64,000 bases of DNA, taken from Jidongwangia harbinensis (GTDB taxonomy: Bacteria; Actinomycetota; Actinomycetes; Mycobacteriales; Micromonosporaceae). The translations under genes and the position numbers were made by a program. The notes under the pieces are model-generated. The model made no database searches and was not told where the DNA came from. It worked only from the letters and a program-made list of their open reading frames with translations. Positions 41,411 to 51,093 of this stretch are shown here, piece after piece (within the stretch, counting starts at the first letter, position 1; each line of letters begins with the position of its first letter). Location of the stretch: positions 62,001-126,000 of the forward strand of contig NZ_JAIWNC010000022.1 of NCBI RefSeq assembly GCF_020216025.1. The letters are read 5' to 3'.

Positions 41411-44400
41411 ATGCCGACACGGTGGGCGGCCGTCCTGTTCGGCGCATGGATGACGGCCCTGTGCGTGGGGTTCGCGCTGGTTCCCGCCTGGCAGACGCCG
41501 GTACGCCTGGTCGCCGGGGCCTCCACCGTCGGGGTCATCGTGCTGGGCCTGCGCTGGTTCCGGCCCAGCCGCACCGTGCCGTGGCGCCTGCTCGCGGTCA
41601 CCGTGGTCCTCTCCAGCGTCGGCACCACGGTGGTGGCCGCGCTGTCGTCGGTGCTCGCCGCCCCGTCCTGGCTGCCCGCGGTGGGCAACTGGATGATGCT
41701 GGCGGTGTACCCGATGCTGGCGTTGGTGCTGGGGCTGTTCATCCGGTTCCGGTCCGGCGGGCGGCGGGACCGCGGCGGCGTGCTGGACGCGCTCACGCTG
41801 ACCTCCGGGATGGCGCTGCTGGCCTGGGCGTACGGTATCGCTCCGCGCCTGCCCGGCCTGGACTTCCCGCACGGCGACGAGTGGTTCCGGATGGCGTTCT
41901 CGATCGGCGACCTGCTCTGCCTGGGGCTGCTGTTCCGCCTGATGACCACGTCCGGCCGCCGCCTGATGCCGACCGGCATGCTGGCCGTCGGCGTGGTCGC
42001 GCTGCTCACCGCGGCGTTCGGCTACAACCTGCTGGAACCGCAGGGCGACCACTCGGTCCTGGGCATGTTCGGCCGGATCCCGCTGTACGCCGTCGCCGGC
42101 CTGGCCGCGCTGCATCCGTCGATGACCGAGCTGACCCGGTCGGCGCCGATGCACGCGACCGACATCGGGCCGGTCCGGCTGGCGTTGCTGGCGGCCGCGT
42201 CGCTGGTCGCCCCGAGCGTGCTGATCATCGAGGTGTGGCGCGGCGGCCGGATGCCCAACCTGGGCGTGGTCGGCGGCCTCTGCGCGCTCACCTTCCTGCT
42301 GGTGCTGGCGCGGATGGCCGGGATCATGTCGAGTCACCGGCTGGCCGTGGGCCGGGAACGTGCGCTGCGCGAGGCGTCGGCGGCGCTGGTGTCGGCGACC
42401 GACGCGGACGAGGTGGGCAACGCGGTGCGGGCCGCCGTGGCCCAGCTGCTGCCCGCGGACGTGCCGCACCGGGTGGTGCTCGGCCTGGCCGTCCCGCAGA
42501 CCGATCAGCCGCTGGCCGGCCCGGTGGCGGCCCAGGCCGGCGAGGACCGGGCGTCCGGCACCGCGGCCCGGTTGGTGGCCACCCGGGACGTCGACTGGGC
42601 GGTGGCGGTCCGGCTGACCCAGTTCAACATGGTGCTGCGCTGCCCGCTGGTGCTGCGCGACCGGCCCACCGGCGACCCGCTGGTGGGCGTGCTGCACGTG
42701 GGCGCGCCGACCTGGGCCCTGCCCGGCCTGCAGCGCTCGCTGGAGGTGCTGGCCACCCAGGTGGCGCTGGCCCTGGAACGGATCGAGCTGGGCGAGGAGG
42801 TGACCCGGCGCAACAGCGAGACCTACTTCCGGACGCTGGTGCTCAACACCTCGGACGTCATCCTGATCGTGGACGACGAGGACCGGATCCGGTACGCCAG
42901 CCCGTCGGCCACCACGGTCCTCGGCGGTGACCCGGCCGGCGTGCGCCTGTACGAGGTCATCCACCCGGTGGACCGGCTGCGGCTGGCCGACCTGCTGGCC
43001 TCGGTGCGCGAGGGCCGGGTGCCGGATCAGGGACTGGACTTCCGCGCGCTGGACCGGCGGCGTACCGAGGTGACGCTGGAGCTGCACTGCCGGGACCTGC
43101 GCGGCGACCAGACCGTGGCCGGTCTGGTCATCACCATGCGGGACGTGACCGAGCGGCGCCGGCTGGAGCGGGAGCTGACCCACCAGGCGTTCCACGACGC
43201 GCTCACCGGGCTGGCGAACCGGGTGCTGTTCGCGGACCGGCTGGACCACGCGCTGGCCCGGGCGGGCCGGGACGGTTCGGTGGTCGGGGTGCTCTTCATC
43301 GATCTGGACGACTTCAAGATCGTCAACGACACGCTCGGTCACGCGGTCGGCGACCAGTTGCTGGTCGCGGTGGCGGAGCGGATCTCCGGGGCGCTGCGGG
43401 CCGACGACACCGCGGCCCGGCTCGGCGGCGACGAGTTCGCCGCGCTGGTGGAGAACGTGCAGGACCCGGGCGCGGTGGAGGAGACCGCGTCGCGCATCCT
43501 GGCCGCGCTCACCGAGCCGATCCTGGTGGACGGCGAGCCGCTGCAGGCGGTCGCCAGCATCGGCATCACCACCACGCCCGAGGCGCACACCGCGAAGGAG
43601 CTGCTGCGCCAGGCCGACCTGGCGCTGTACGTGGCGAAGGGGGCCGGCAAGGGCCAGTGGCGGCGCTACCAGACCCACCTGCACGGCGCGATGGTGGAGC
43701 GGCTGGAGTTGCGGTCGGCGCTGGACCACGCGGTCAACGAGGGCCATTTCCTGCTCCAGTACCAGCCCATCGTGGATCTCGGCACCGACGAGGCGGTCGG
43801 CTTCGAGGCGCTGGTCCGCTGGCACCATCCGGTGCGCGGGGTGATCGCGCCGGACCAGTTCATCGAGGTGGCCGAGGAGAGCGGTCTGATCGTGCCGATG
43901 GGCCGCTGGGTGCTGGACGAGGCGCTGAGCACGGTGGCGCAGTGGCGCCGGATCCTGCCCCGGACCCGGCAGCCGTACGTCAGCGTCAACGTGTCGGTGC
44001 GGCAGTTCCGGCAGAGCGGGTTCGTCGACCAGGTGCGCGCGTCGCTGGAGTACGCCGGGGTGCCGCCGCAGGCCCTGATGCTGGAGATCACCGAGACCCT
44101 GCTGATGGGCGCGGACGAGCAGATCTGGGCGGATCTCGCGGTGCTGCAGGAGCTGGGCGTCCGCATCGCGATCGACGACTTCGGCACCGGCTACTCGTCG
44201 CTCGGCTATCTGCGGCAGCGCCCGATCGACGTGGTGAAGATCGACAAGATGTTCATCGACGACATCGTGGACGATCCGCAACAGCTCACCCTGGTGTCCG
44301 GCATCATCAGCCTGGCCCGCTCGCTGAACCTGACCGTGGTCGCCGAGGGCATCGAGAGCGCGCAGCACCTGGAGGTGCTCGCCGGCATCGGCTGCCCGTA

Positions 44401-44488
44401 CGGCCAGGGCTACCTGTACTCGTCCCCGATCGGCCCGACCGAGGCGCTGACCTGGATGACCGAGCCGCAGCAGCTGGCCGTCGCCTGA
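41411..44488 (+). CDS. Membrane GAF-PAS-GGDEF-EAL protein (c-di-GMP metabolism)
   Basis: A 1025-residue signalling protein. The first 300 residues hold about eight to ten membrane spans; a GAF-like region (about 315-450), PAS (about 470-590), GGDEF (ARLGGDEFAALVE, motif near 671, with the inhibitory RxxD five residues ahead) and EAL (GFEALVRWHHP, IDDFGTGYSSLGYL) follow. Both catalytic motifs look intact, so it could both make and break cyclic di-GMP. ATG at 41411 has GGAAGGAG upstream. Cyclic di-GMP controls development in these bacteria. Confidence 0.93.
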   Translation: MPTRWAAVLFGAWMTALCVGFALVPAWQTPVRLVAGASTVGVIVLGLRWFRPSRTVPWRLLAVTVVLSSVGTTVVAALSSVLAAPSWLPAVGNWMMLAVYPMLALVLGLFIRFRSGGRRDRGGVLDALTLTSGMALLAWAYGIAPRLPGLDFPHGDEWFRMAFSIGDLLCLGLLFRLMTTSGRRLMPTGMLAVGVVALLTAAFGYNLLEPQGDHSVLGMFGRIPLYAVAGLAALHPSMTELTRSAPMHATDIGPVRLALLAAASLVAPSVLIIEVWRGGRMPNLGVVGGLCALTFLLVLARMAGIMSSHRLAVGRERALREASAALVSATDADEVGNAVRAAVAQLLPADVPHRVVLGLAVPQTDQPLAGPVAAQAGEDRASGTAARLVATRDVDWAVAVRLTQFNMVLRCPLVLRDRPTGDPLVGVLHVGAPTWALPGLQRSLEVLATQVALALERIELGEEVTRRNSETYFRTLVLNTSDVILIVDDEDRIRYASPSATTVLGGDPAGVRLYEVIHPVDRLRLADLLASVREGRVPDQGLDFRALDRRRTEVTLELHCRDLRGDQTVAGLVITMRDVTERRRLERELTHQAFHDALTGLANRVLFADRLDHALARAGRDGSVVGVLFIDLDDFKIVNDTLGHAVGDQLLVAVAERISGALRADDTAARLGGDEFAALVENVQDPGAVEETASRILAALTEPILVDGEPLQAVASIGITTTPEAHTAKELLRQADLALYVAKGAGKGQWRRYQTHLHGAMVERLELRSALDHAVNEGHFLLQYQPIVDLGTDEAVGFEALVRWHHPVRGVIAPDQFIEVAEESGLIVPMGRWVLDEALSTVAQWRRILPRTRQPYVSVNVSVRQFRQSGFVDQVRASLEYAGVPPQALMLEITETLLMGADEQIWADLAVLQELGVRIAIDDFGTGYSSLGYLRQRPIDVVKIDKMFIDDIVDDPQQLTLVSGIISLARSLNLTVVAEGIESAQHLEVLAGIGCPYGQGYLYSSPIGPTEALTWMTEPQQLAVA

Positions 44489-44492
44489 GCGG

Positions 44493-45563
44493 TCAGTACG
44501 GGTTGCCGGAACCGGGCAGCCGGCCCCGGACCAGCCCGCCGAACCGCCCGGGCAGGGCCGGGTCGCCGGAGAGCGGCGGGCTGTCGGTGTGCGCCCGGTC
44601 GGCCATCCCGGCGACCAGTTCGGTCAGTGCGGACACCGCGTCGGTGGCCGGTCGCCAGCCCAGTTCGCGGGTGATCCGGTCGGTGGACATCAGCGGCGCC
44701 TTCAGGCCCATCTCGACCCAGCCCGCGTCCACCGGTTGCAGCCGCAGCCACCAGGACAGCGACGCGGCCGCGTGCAGCAGCACCCCGGGCACCGGCACCG
44801 GCAGGCCCTTGAAGACCTTCGCGGCCAGGGTGGTGTCGAGGACCGGCCCGGCGGCCACGTTGAACGCCCCGCGTACGTCGGAGCGCAGCACCCGGGCGTA
44901 GGCGTCCGCCACGTCGTCGGCGTGCACCGCCTGCACGCGCAGCGACGGATGCCACGGCAGCACCGGGACCCGCTGGAAGCGCAGCAGGCGGGCGGGGAGC
45001 AGCGGACCGGCGAAGTAGCGGCCGATCTCGGTGCCGCTGAGCCGCTGGAAGATCAGGCCCGGGCGCAGGCGGACCACGCGCAGCGTCGGGTGGTCCGCCT
45101 CGATCCGGTTCAGCATGGCCTCCACGAGCGCCTTGTGGCGGCTGTACGACGACTCGATAATCCCGGTCGCGGGCCAGGTCTCCGGCACGTACTCGTGCTT
45201 CGGGCCGGGCGCGTACGCGCCCACCGAGGAGGCGAAGACCAGCGTGGGTACGCCGGCCCGGAGCACCGCCTCGCAGACCGCGCGGCTGCCCAGCACGTTC
45301 GTGCGGTACAGCACCTTCTGGTCGTGACTCGGCTGGATCTGCCAGGCCAGGTGCACCACCGCGTCGGCGCCGGTGACGATCTGCGCGAGCCGGTCCGGTT
45401 CGGTGCCGATGTCGCAGGCGTGCCACTCGGCCGCGTCGTACGGCTCGACCGCCGGCGGCAGCCGCCGGGCCACGCCGACCAGATCCAGGTCGGGTTCGGT
45501 GCGCAACCGCTGCAGCAGCGCGGTTCCGGCGTTGCCGGAGGCGCCGACGATGACCACTCGCAT
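44493..45563 (-). CDS. NAD-dependent epimerase/dehydratase (extended SDR)
   Basis: A 356-residue extended SDR with GASGNAGTALL near the N-terminus, YSRHK as catalytic Tyr/Lys, and a substrate region with QAVHADDVADAYARVLR. The last 40 residues hold no clear domain. The family makes sugar nucleotides or reduces carbonyls; this sub-group is actinobacterial with no known role. Four bases separate its stop from that of the GGDEF-EAL gene. Confidence 0.85.
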   Translation of the reverse strand: MRVVIVGASGNAGTALLQRLRTEPDLDLVGVARRLPPAVEPYDAAEWHACDIGTEPDRLAQIVTGADAVVHLAWQIQPSHDQKVLYRTNVLGSRAVCEAVLRAGVPTLVFASSVGAYAPGPKHEYVPETWPATGIIESSYSRHKALVEAMLNRIEADHPTLRVVRLRPGLIFQRLSGTEIGRYFAGPLLPARLLRFQRVPVLPWHPSLRVQAVHADDVADAYARVLRSDVRGAFNVAAGPVLDTTLAAKVFKGLPVPVPGVLLHAAASLSWWLRLQPVDAGWVEMGLKAPLMSTDRITRELGWRPATDAVSALTELVAGMADRAHTDSPPLSGDPALPGRFGGLVRGRLPGSGNPY

Positions 45564-45595
45564 CCCTACGGCCTACCCGGGGGGCGCGGGTTCAA

Positions 45596-46339
45596 TCACC
45601 GGCCGCGTTCGTGCCGCTCCGCGGCCCGGCCGGCGAGGATCCGGTCGGCGAGGAACGGCAGCGTGCTCGCCGCCGTCATGGCGAGGCGGTACTTGACCGG
45701 GAAGACCATCCGGCGGCGTGGTCGCCGCAGTGCCTTCTCCACCGCGTCGGCCACGATCTCCGGGCCGGGCAGGTTCGTGCGGCGGGTCAGCGGGGTGGCG
45801 ATGAAGCCGGGTTCGATCAGCGTCACGGCGATGCCGGTGCCGGCCAGTTCGCGGCGGACCGAGTCGGTCAGCCCGCGGAGGGCGAACTTGGTGGCCGAGT
45901 ACACCCCCGCGAGGCCGATCTCGCCGGCCACCGAGCCGATGTTGACGATGGACCCGGCGCCCTGCGCGCGCATGATGGGCACCACGGCCCGCATCAGCCG
46001 GATCGGGGCGCGCAGGTTGACGTCCAGCATGGCGTCCACCTCGGCGTCGTCGGCGAGCACCGAGGGGGAGCCGCCGACCCCGGCGTTGTTCACCAGGGCA
46101 TCGATCCGGCCGGTCGCCGCCAGGGTCCGGTCGACCAGCGTGCCGGCGGTGCCCGGATCGCGTACGTCGGCCGGCACCACCAGTGCCGTGCCGCCATTCG
46201 ACTCGATCCGCCGGGCCACCTCCGCCAATTCCGCGGCGCGCCGGGCGGTCAGCACGATGGTGTTTCCGGTCCGGCCCAGCCGATCCGCGGTGGCCCGTCC
46301 GATTCCGCTCGACGCTCCGGTGACGATGATGACCGCCAT
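45596..46339 (-). CDS. Classical SDR oxidoreductase
   Basis: A 247-residue short-chain dehydrogenase. TGASSGIGRATAD binds the nucleotide, NNAGVGG follows, and the catalytic set is Ser in NIGSVAGEIG with YSATK. Substrate unknown. ATG 46339 is chosen because AAAGGTGGAG precedes it at six bases; the Met at 46351 lies in that site. Confidence 0.87.
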   Translation of the reverse strand: MAVIIVTGASSGIGRATADRLGRTGNTIVLTARRAAELAEVARRIESNGGTALVVPADVRDPGTAGTLVDRTLAATGRIDALVNNAGVGGSPSVLADDAEVDAMLDVNLRAPIRLMRAVVPIMRAQGAGSIVNIGSVAGEIGLAGVYSATKFALRGLTDSVRRELAGTGIAVTLIEPGFIATPLTRRTNLPGPEIVADAVEKALRRPRRRMVFPVKYRLAMTAASTLPFLADRILAGRAAERHERGR

Positions 46340-46410
46340 ACCCGACTCCACCTTTCACGAAACGGCGCCGCCGGACTCCGGCGACGCCGTTTTCGATTGC
46401 CTGGATAAGC

Positions 46411-46758
46411 CTATCGCCGGCTGTGGTACGCCTCCACGATGGAACTCGGGATGCGACCGCGCTCGGAGACCTCGTAGCCGTTCTTGGTGGCCCACTCGCG
46501 GATCGCCTGATTCTGGTCGCGGCTGGCCCGGCCGGTTCCGGCCGAGGCGGTACGCCGCGCGCCGCGCCCCTCGCCGCCACCGCGGCCGACCCGGGTGGCC
46601 GCGCTCAGGTACGGGTCCAGCACCTTGCGCAGCTTGCCCGCGTTCTTTTCCGACAGGTCGATCGTGTAGTTGACACCGTCGAGTCCGAACTCGACGGTGC
46701 GATCGGCCTCACCGCCGTCGAGATCGTCGGTCAGAAGGGTAATTACCTGCTTGGCCAT
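46411..46758 (-). CDS. lsr2: Lsr2 nucleoid-associated silencer
   Basis: A 115-residue H-NS-like xenogeneic silencer. N-terminal oligomerisation part (KQVITLLTDDLDGGEADRTV), linker of Gly/Arg, and the C-terminal DNA-binding motif REWATKNGYEVSERGRIPSS with the Arg-Gly-Arg AT-hook core at 100-102. It binds A+T-rich DNA and silences acquired genes, so the A+T-richer island at 2.3-3.7 kb is a natural target in principle. Confidence 0.96.
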   Translation of the reverse strand: MAKQVITLLTDDLDGGEADRTVEFGLDGVNYTIDLSEKNAGKLRKVLDPYLSAATRVGRGGGEGRGARRTASAGTGRASRDQNQAIREWATKNGYEVSERGRIPSSIVEAYHSRR

Positions 46759-47032
46759 GATGTGCCTGCTCCCACAACGGTGTCATTGCGTGACGACGTT
46801 ACACACGCGGCGTCGACACTCGACGGCGCGTTAGCGATCGTGCGGTGAATGTCCTCACGCCGAGATATTCGTGCCGTATTCATTCTGTCCGCTCGCCGTT
46901 CCGAGTGCAAATTGTGGCATCCGCATGTCGCATTCTTCGCACGGGTCAAACCGGACGAGTCGGAACGCCGCCCGCGTCACCGGGCCGGCACGGCGAAACC
47001 TCGGCGTAACACTGTTCACGTCTATCGATGTG

Positions 47033-47062
47033 TTGTACGTTCGGTGGGAGCGCTCCCATAAT
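47033..47062 (+). promoter_or_regulatory. Promoter of the GH12 gene with an overlapping CebR box
   Basis: TTGTAC (-35) and CATAAT (-10) are 18 bases apart. The 14-bp box lies in the spacer and covers the first bases of the -10, so a bound repressor would block RNA polymerase. Confidence 0.55.
47045..47058. promoter_or_regulatory. CebR operator, perfect 14-bp palindrome
   Basis: TGGGAGCGCTCCCA is the exact CebR box of Streptomyces, which is released by cello-oligosaccharides. The start codon is 45 bases further on. The LacI protein encoded at 15277 has a CebR-like recognition helix and is the obvious candidate. Confidence 0.9.
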
Positions 47063-47102
47063 CCACCCCCGTCCCCGTTGGGGATCCCCGCAAGGAGCTG
47101 TC

Positions 47103-48230
47103 ATGAGACGTGCCATCCGTGGCATCGCGGCGGCCTTCCTGCTCGCCGCCGCCTCGATCACGACCCTGGCTGTCGCCGGGCCGGCGCAGGCCGACACCCG
47201 AATCTGCGAGCAGTACGGCTCGACCACCATTCAGGGCCGCTACGTGGTGCAGAACAACCGCTGGGGCACCACGGCGGAGCAGTGCATCAACGTGACCGGC
47301 ACCGGATTCTCGGTGGTCAGCCAGCAGGGTCAGGGCAGTACCAGCGGCGCGCCGGTGTCGTACCCGTCGGTCTTCTACGGCTGCCACTACAGCAACTGCT
47401 CGCCCGGCACCAACCTGCCCATCCAGGTCAGCCAGATCAGCAGCGCCACCAGCAGCATCGACTACACGTTCGTGAACGGTGCGACGTACAACGCGTCGTA
47501 CGACATCTGGCTCGACCCGACGCCGCGCACCAACGGCGTCAACGCCATGGAAATCATGATCTGGTTCAACCGCCAGGGCAACATCCAGCCGATCGGCTCG
47601 CGGAACGGCTCGGCCACCATCGGCGGGCGCACCTGGGAGGTCTGGACCGGCAACAACGGCGGCAACAACGTGGTCTCCTACGTCGCGCCGTCCCCGATCA
47701 ACAGCTGGAGCTTCAGCGTCCTGGACTTCATCAGCGACGTGCGTAACCGCGGCTCCATCACCAACTCGTGGTACCTGACCAGCATCCAGGCCGGCTTCGA
47801 GCCGTGGATCGGCGGCGCCGGGCTGGCCGTGAACAACTTCTCCGCCTCGGTCAACGGGGGCGGCGGCAACCCGCAGCCGCCGACCACCACCACGCCGCCG
47901 CCGTCCGGGTCCGCCGGTTGCCGGGTCACCTACGCCACCGAGTCCTGGGGCAACGGCTTCGTCGCCAACGTGACCGTGGCGAACACCGGCAGCAGCGCGC
48001 TGAACGGCTGGACGCTCGGCTTCACCCTGCCCAGCGGCCAGTCCGTGACGAACTCGTGGAACGCCGCGGTCACCGGCAACAGCGGCGCGGTGACCGTGCG
48101 CAACACCTCGCACAACGCCGCCCTCGCACCCGGTGCGAGCGCGTCGTTCGGCTTCCAGGGCAGCTACTCCGGCAGCTTCACCACCCCGTCGGCGTTCACG
48201 CTGAACGGCGCCACCTGCGCCCGGGCCTGA
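47103..48230 (+). CDS. Secreted GH12 endoglucanase with CBM2
   Basis: A 375-residue cellulase. Signal peptide about residues 1-30 (AQA-DT), GH12 domain about 31-255 with nucleophile Glu150 (NAMEIMIWFNRQ) and acid/base Glu233 (QAGFEPWIGGAG), a Pro/Thr linker (PTTTTPPPSG) and a CBM2 (CRVTYATESWGNGFVANVTV ... SWNAAVTGNSG) that binds cellulose. It cuts beta-1,4-glucan outside the cell. The upstream CebR box implies induction by cellobiose. Confidence 0.96.
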   Translation: MRRAIRGIAAAFLLAAASITTLAVAGPAQADTRICEQYGSTTIQGRYVVQNNRWGTTAEQCINVTGTGFSVVSQQGQGSTSGAPVSYPSVFYGCHYSNCSPGTNLPIQVSQISSATSSIDYTFVNGATYNASYDIWLDPTPRTNGVNAMEIMIWFNRQGNIQPIGSRNGSATIGGRTWEVWTGNNGGNNVVSYVAPSPINSWSFSVLDFISDVRNRGSITNSWYLTSIQAGFEPWIGGAGLAVNNFSASVNGGGGNPQPPTTTTPPPSGSAGCRVTYATESWGNGFVANVTVANTGSSALNGWTLGFTLPSGQSVTNSWNAAVTGNSGAVTVRNTSHNAALAPGASASFGFQGSYSGSFTTPSAFTLNGATCARA

Positions 48231-48245
48231 TCCTCCGGCACCGCC

Positions 48246-48277
48246 CCGCGGCCCTCCCGACTCCGGGAGGGCCGCGG
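48246..48277. terminator. Bidirectional hairpin terminator
   Basis: Fourteen-bp perfect stem (48246-48259 with 48264-48277), loop ACTC, between the convergent stops of the cellulase and GMC genes. Confidence 0.85.
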
Positions 48278-48288
48278 TCGCGTCCGGC

Positions 48289-49929
48289 TCAGGACTGCGG
48301 CGCGGCCGGTCCGAAGCGCAGGACCGCCGGTGCCCGGGGCGGCACCGGCTCGATCCGCCGGTAACCGTCGCCCGGTGCCGGCCGCGGATCCGGGTCCCCG
48401 CGGTTCGGCCACAGGGACAGGGCACGCTCGGCCAGCGCGGTGATGGTCAGCGACGGATTCACGCCCAGGTTCGCCGGAACGGCCGAGCCGTCCACCACGT
48501 GCAGGCCCGGATGACCGAAGACCCGGTGGTACGGGTCCAGCACGCCGGACTCCGGCGACGCCCCGACCGTCACGCCGCCCAGGATGTGCGCGGTCGTCGG
48601 CACGTTGACGACGTCGGCCAGCGAGCCGCCGGCATACCCGCCGATCTTCGCCGCCATCCGGCGCACCACCTCGTGGCCGACCGGTATCCACCGCGGGTTC
48701 GCCGGTCCGTGCCCCGGCCCGGTGGTCAGCCGGCCGCGCCGGGTCCGCCGTACCGTGAGCGAACTGTCCGTCGACTGCATCACCAGCGCGATGATCGTGC
48801 GCTCGCTCCAGCGCCGGACGGACAGCGAGCGCAGCAGCCGCCCGGGGTGCCGGAGCGCCTGCCCGAGGAAGCGGACCGGCCGCGGCACCCGGCCGCCGCC
48901 GTCCACCAGCAGCGTGGAGAGCAGGCCCATGGCATTGCTGCCCGGTCCGTACCGGACCGGTTCGATGTAGGTGTCCGGGTCCGGACGGAACGACGAGGTG
49001 ATCGCGACCCCGCGGGAGAACGGCCGCCGGGGTACGCCCGCCGCCTGCGCGCCCAGCAACGCCTCCGAGTTGGTCCGGGTCAGCACGCCGAGCCGGTCGG
49101 ACAGCCCGGGCAGCACGCCGGTGTCCCGCATCGCGTGCAGCAGCCGCTGGGTGCCGAGCGTGCCGGCCGCCAGCACCACCTGCCCGGCCCGGAACTCCCG
49201 GCGCCCGGCCGTCACCACCCAGCCGGCGCCGTCCGGCCGCACCGCGGTCACCGTGGTGTCCGGGTGGATCACCGCGCCGGCCCGCTCGGCCAGATAGAGG
49301 TAGTTGAGGTCGAGCCGGTTCTTGGCGCCGTACCGGCAGCCGATCATGCAGTCGCCGCACTCCAGGCAGCCGGTGCGGTCCGGTCCGGCGCCACCGAAGT
49401 AGGGGTCCGGCACGGTGCGGCCCGGCGCACCGAAGAACACCCCCACCGGGGTACGCCGGAACGTACCGCCCACGCCCATGTCCTCGGCCACCGCCCGGAC
49501 CACCTCGTCCGACGGGGTGATCGACGGCTGCTCGGTGACGCCCAGCATCGCCGACGCCCGCTCGTAGTGCGGCGCCAGTTCCGCGGCCCAGTCGGTGATG
49601 CCGGACCAGTGCGGATCGGCGAAGAACGCCGCGGGCGGCCGGTACAGCGTGTTCGCGTACACCAGCGACCCGCCGCCGACGCCCGCGGCGGACAGCACCA
49701 GGACATCGGAGAGCAGCGTGATCCGCTGCATCCCGCGCAGCCCGAGCCGCGGCGCCCAGAGGAAGGCGCGCAGGTCCCACGACGTCCGCGGCATCATCTC
49801 CGGAGTGAAGCGCCGGCCCGCCTCCAGCACGCCGACCCGGTAACCCTTCTCGGTCAGCCGCAGCGCCGCGACGCTGCCGCCGAAGCCGCTGCCGACCACG
49901 ACCACGTCGTACCGGATGTCGGCCCGCAT
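48289..49929 (-). CDS. GMC-family FAD oxidoreductase (cholesterol-oxidase-like)
   Basis: A 546-residue flavoprotein. The N-terminal Rossmann motif VVVGSGFGGSVAALRLTEKG and a Cys-rich stretch CLECGDCMIGCRYGAKN, typical of the fructose dehydrogenase/cholesterol-oxidase-like branch, are visible; the C-terminal part has HIL and NPSLTITALAERAL for FAD. TAACGT (49937-49942) is seven bases upstream of the ATG, so it is leaderless. It oxidises an alcohol, perhaps a sterol or sugar. It is encoded 10 bases from the alcohol dehydrogenase gene on the same strand. Confidence 0.87.
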   Translation of the reverse strand: MRADIRYDVVVVGSGFGGSVAALRLTEKGYRVGVLEAGRRFTPEMMPRTSWDLRAFLWAPRLGLRGMQRITLLSDVLVLSAAGVGGGSLVYANTLYRPPAAFFADPHWSGITDWAAELAPHYERASAMLGVTEQPSITPSDEVVRAVAEDMGVGGTFRRTPVGVFFGAPGRTVPDPYFGGAGPDRTGCLECGDCMIGCRYGAKNRLDLNYLYLAERAGAVIHPDTTVTAVRPDGAGWVVTAGRREFRAGQVVLAAGTLGTQRLLHAMRDTGVLPGLSDRLGVLTRTNSEALLGAQAAGVPRRPFSRGVAITSSFRPDPDTYIEPVRYGPGSNAMGLLSTLLVDGGGRVPRPVRFLGQALRHPGRLLRSLSVRRWSERTIIALVMQSTDSSLTVRRTRRGRLTTGPGHGPANPRWIPVGHEVVRRMAAKIGGYAGGSLADVVNVPTTAHILGGVTVGASPESGVLDPYHRVFGHPGLHVVDGSAVPANLGVNPSLTITALAERALSLWPNRGDPDPRPAPGDGYRRIEPVPPRAPAVLRFGPAAPQS

Positions 49930-49939
49930 GCCCGGAACG

Positions 49940-51034
49940 TTAAGCGGCCGGGCGCGACCCCGCCACCCCCGGCTCCGCGGCCAGCAGCACCTTGATCTGG
50001 CCGCCGCCGGCCGCGTCCCGGAACGCCCCGGCCGCCTCCGCCAGCGGCCACACCGCGGTGACGAACTCGGCGGCCGTGACCGTGCCGGCCCGGAGCAACT
50101 CGATCGCGTCCGCGAAGTCCTCCGGCAGGTACGTGGCACTGCCCTGGATCCGGATCTGGCTGTCCTGCACGACCGGCAGCGGCACCGAGACGTCACCGGG
50201 CGGCACGCCCACCACCACGACCGTGCCGCCCTTGTCCGCCATCCCGATCGCCTGGAGCAGGGTGTCCTGCTCGGCGACGCAGTCGAAGACCACGTCGGCG
50301 CTCTCGCCGCTTGCGCCGCCCCGGGCGCTCGGGGTCCCTTCGGCCAGCGCCCGGCGTACCCGATCGATCGCGTCCGGTGCGGTGGCGTCGACGGCCGCGT
50401 CGGCGCCGAACCGCAGGGCCCGGTCCCGGTTCGCCGCGGAGCGGGCGGTCAGCACGATCCGCCGGGCGCCGTGCGCCCGGGCCACCCGCAGGAGCAGCAG
50501 CCCGATGGTGCCGGCGCCGAGGATCGCCACCGTCCGGTCCCGGACCCCACCGGCCAGCCGGATCGCGTGCACCGGCGTGGCCAGCGGCTCGATCAGCGCC
50601 GCGGTGGCCCAGTCCAGCTCGTCCGGGACGACGTGCAGGCGGCGGGCGTCGACGGTGAAATACTCGGCCATGCCGCCCTGGTCGTGGGCGCAGCCGAAGA
50701 AGCCCAGCCGCTCGCACAGGTTCTGCCGGCCGGCCCGGCACTGCTTGCAGTCCCAGCACGGCAGGAACGGCTCGACCGTGACCCGCTGCCCGGCCGGCCG
50801 GCCGTCGCCGGCCACCACCCGTCCGGCGACCTCGTGACCCGGCGCGTACGGCAACGTGATGAACGGGTGCCGCCCGTGCAGCGCATGCGTGTCCGAGCCG
50901 CAGATCCCGGCCACCGCGGTGCGCACCAGCACCTCACCCGGCCCCGGCACCGGCGTCGGCACCTCGACGACCCGGACCCCGTCGGCCGTTCCCATCACCC
51001 GGTGCATCGTCGCCGGCACGGACTCCACGCTCAT
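49940..51034 (-). CDS. Zinc-dependent alcohol/polyol dehydrogenase
   Basis: A 364-residue medium-chain dehydrogenase. Catalytic zinc set GICGSDTHALHG and GHEVAGRVV; structural zinc Cys set CWDCKQCRAGRQNLCE; cofactor motif GAGTIGLLLLRVA. The layout is like sorbitol or threonine dehydrogenases. TAGGGT (51042-51047) is seven bases before the ATG. Divergent LacI gene at 51094; a control link is plausible. It is followed by the GMC gene, which could use the same substrate. Confidence 0.9.
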   Translation of the reverse strand: MSVESVPATMHRVMGTADGVRVVEVPTPVPGPGEVLVRTAVAGICGSDTHALHGRHPFITLPYAPGHEVAGRVVAGDGRPAGQRVTVEPFLPCWDCKQCRAGRQNLCERLGFFGCAHDQGGMAEYFTVDARRLHVVPDELDWATAALIEPLATPVHAIRLAGGVRDRTVAILGAGTIGLLLLRVARAHGARRIVLTARSAANRDRALRFGADAAVDATAPDAIDRVRRALAEGTPSARGGASGESADVVFDCVAEQDTLLQAIGMADKGGTVVVVGVPPGDVSVPLPVVQDSQIRIQGSATYLPEDFADAIELLRAGTVTAAEFVTAVWPLAEAAGAFRDAAGGGQIKVLLAAEPGVAGSRPAA

Positions 51035-51093
51035 GCCAGGGACCCTAACCCGGTTACCGTGATGTCCATCGGAACCGATCGACGGGAGGCGCG

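Larger units (their letters stand above)
46759..47102. other. Divergent control region between lsr2 and the cellulase gene
   Basis: No gene. The right end holds the cellulase promoter (TTGTAC 47033-47038, CATAAT 47057-47062) and the CebR-type box. The left end should hold the lsr2 promoter; GGAG is the closest ribosome-binding site. From 46850 to 46930 the sequence is lower in GC, and I see nothing else recognisable. Confidence 0.55.

Noticed and set aside
41342..44368. A 1008-codon antisense frame opposite the GGDEF-EAL gene
   Set aside because: It consists of His/Arg/Gln/Pro-rich sequence typical of antisense GC-rich frames, with no motif.
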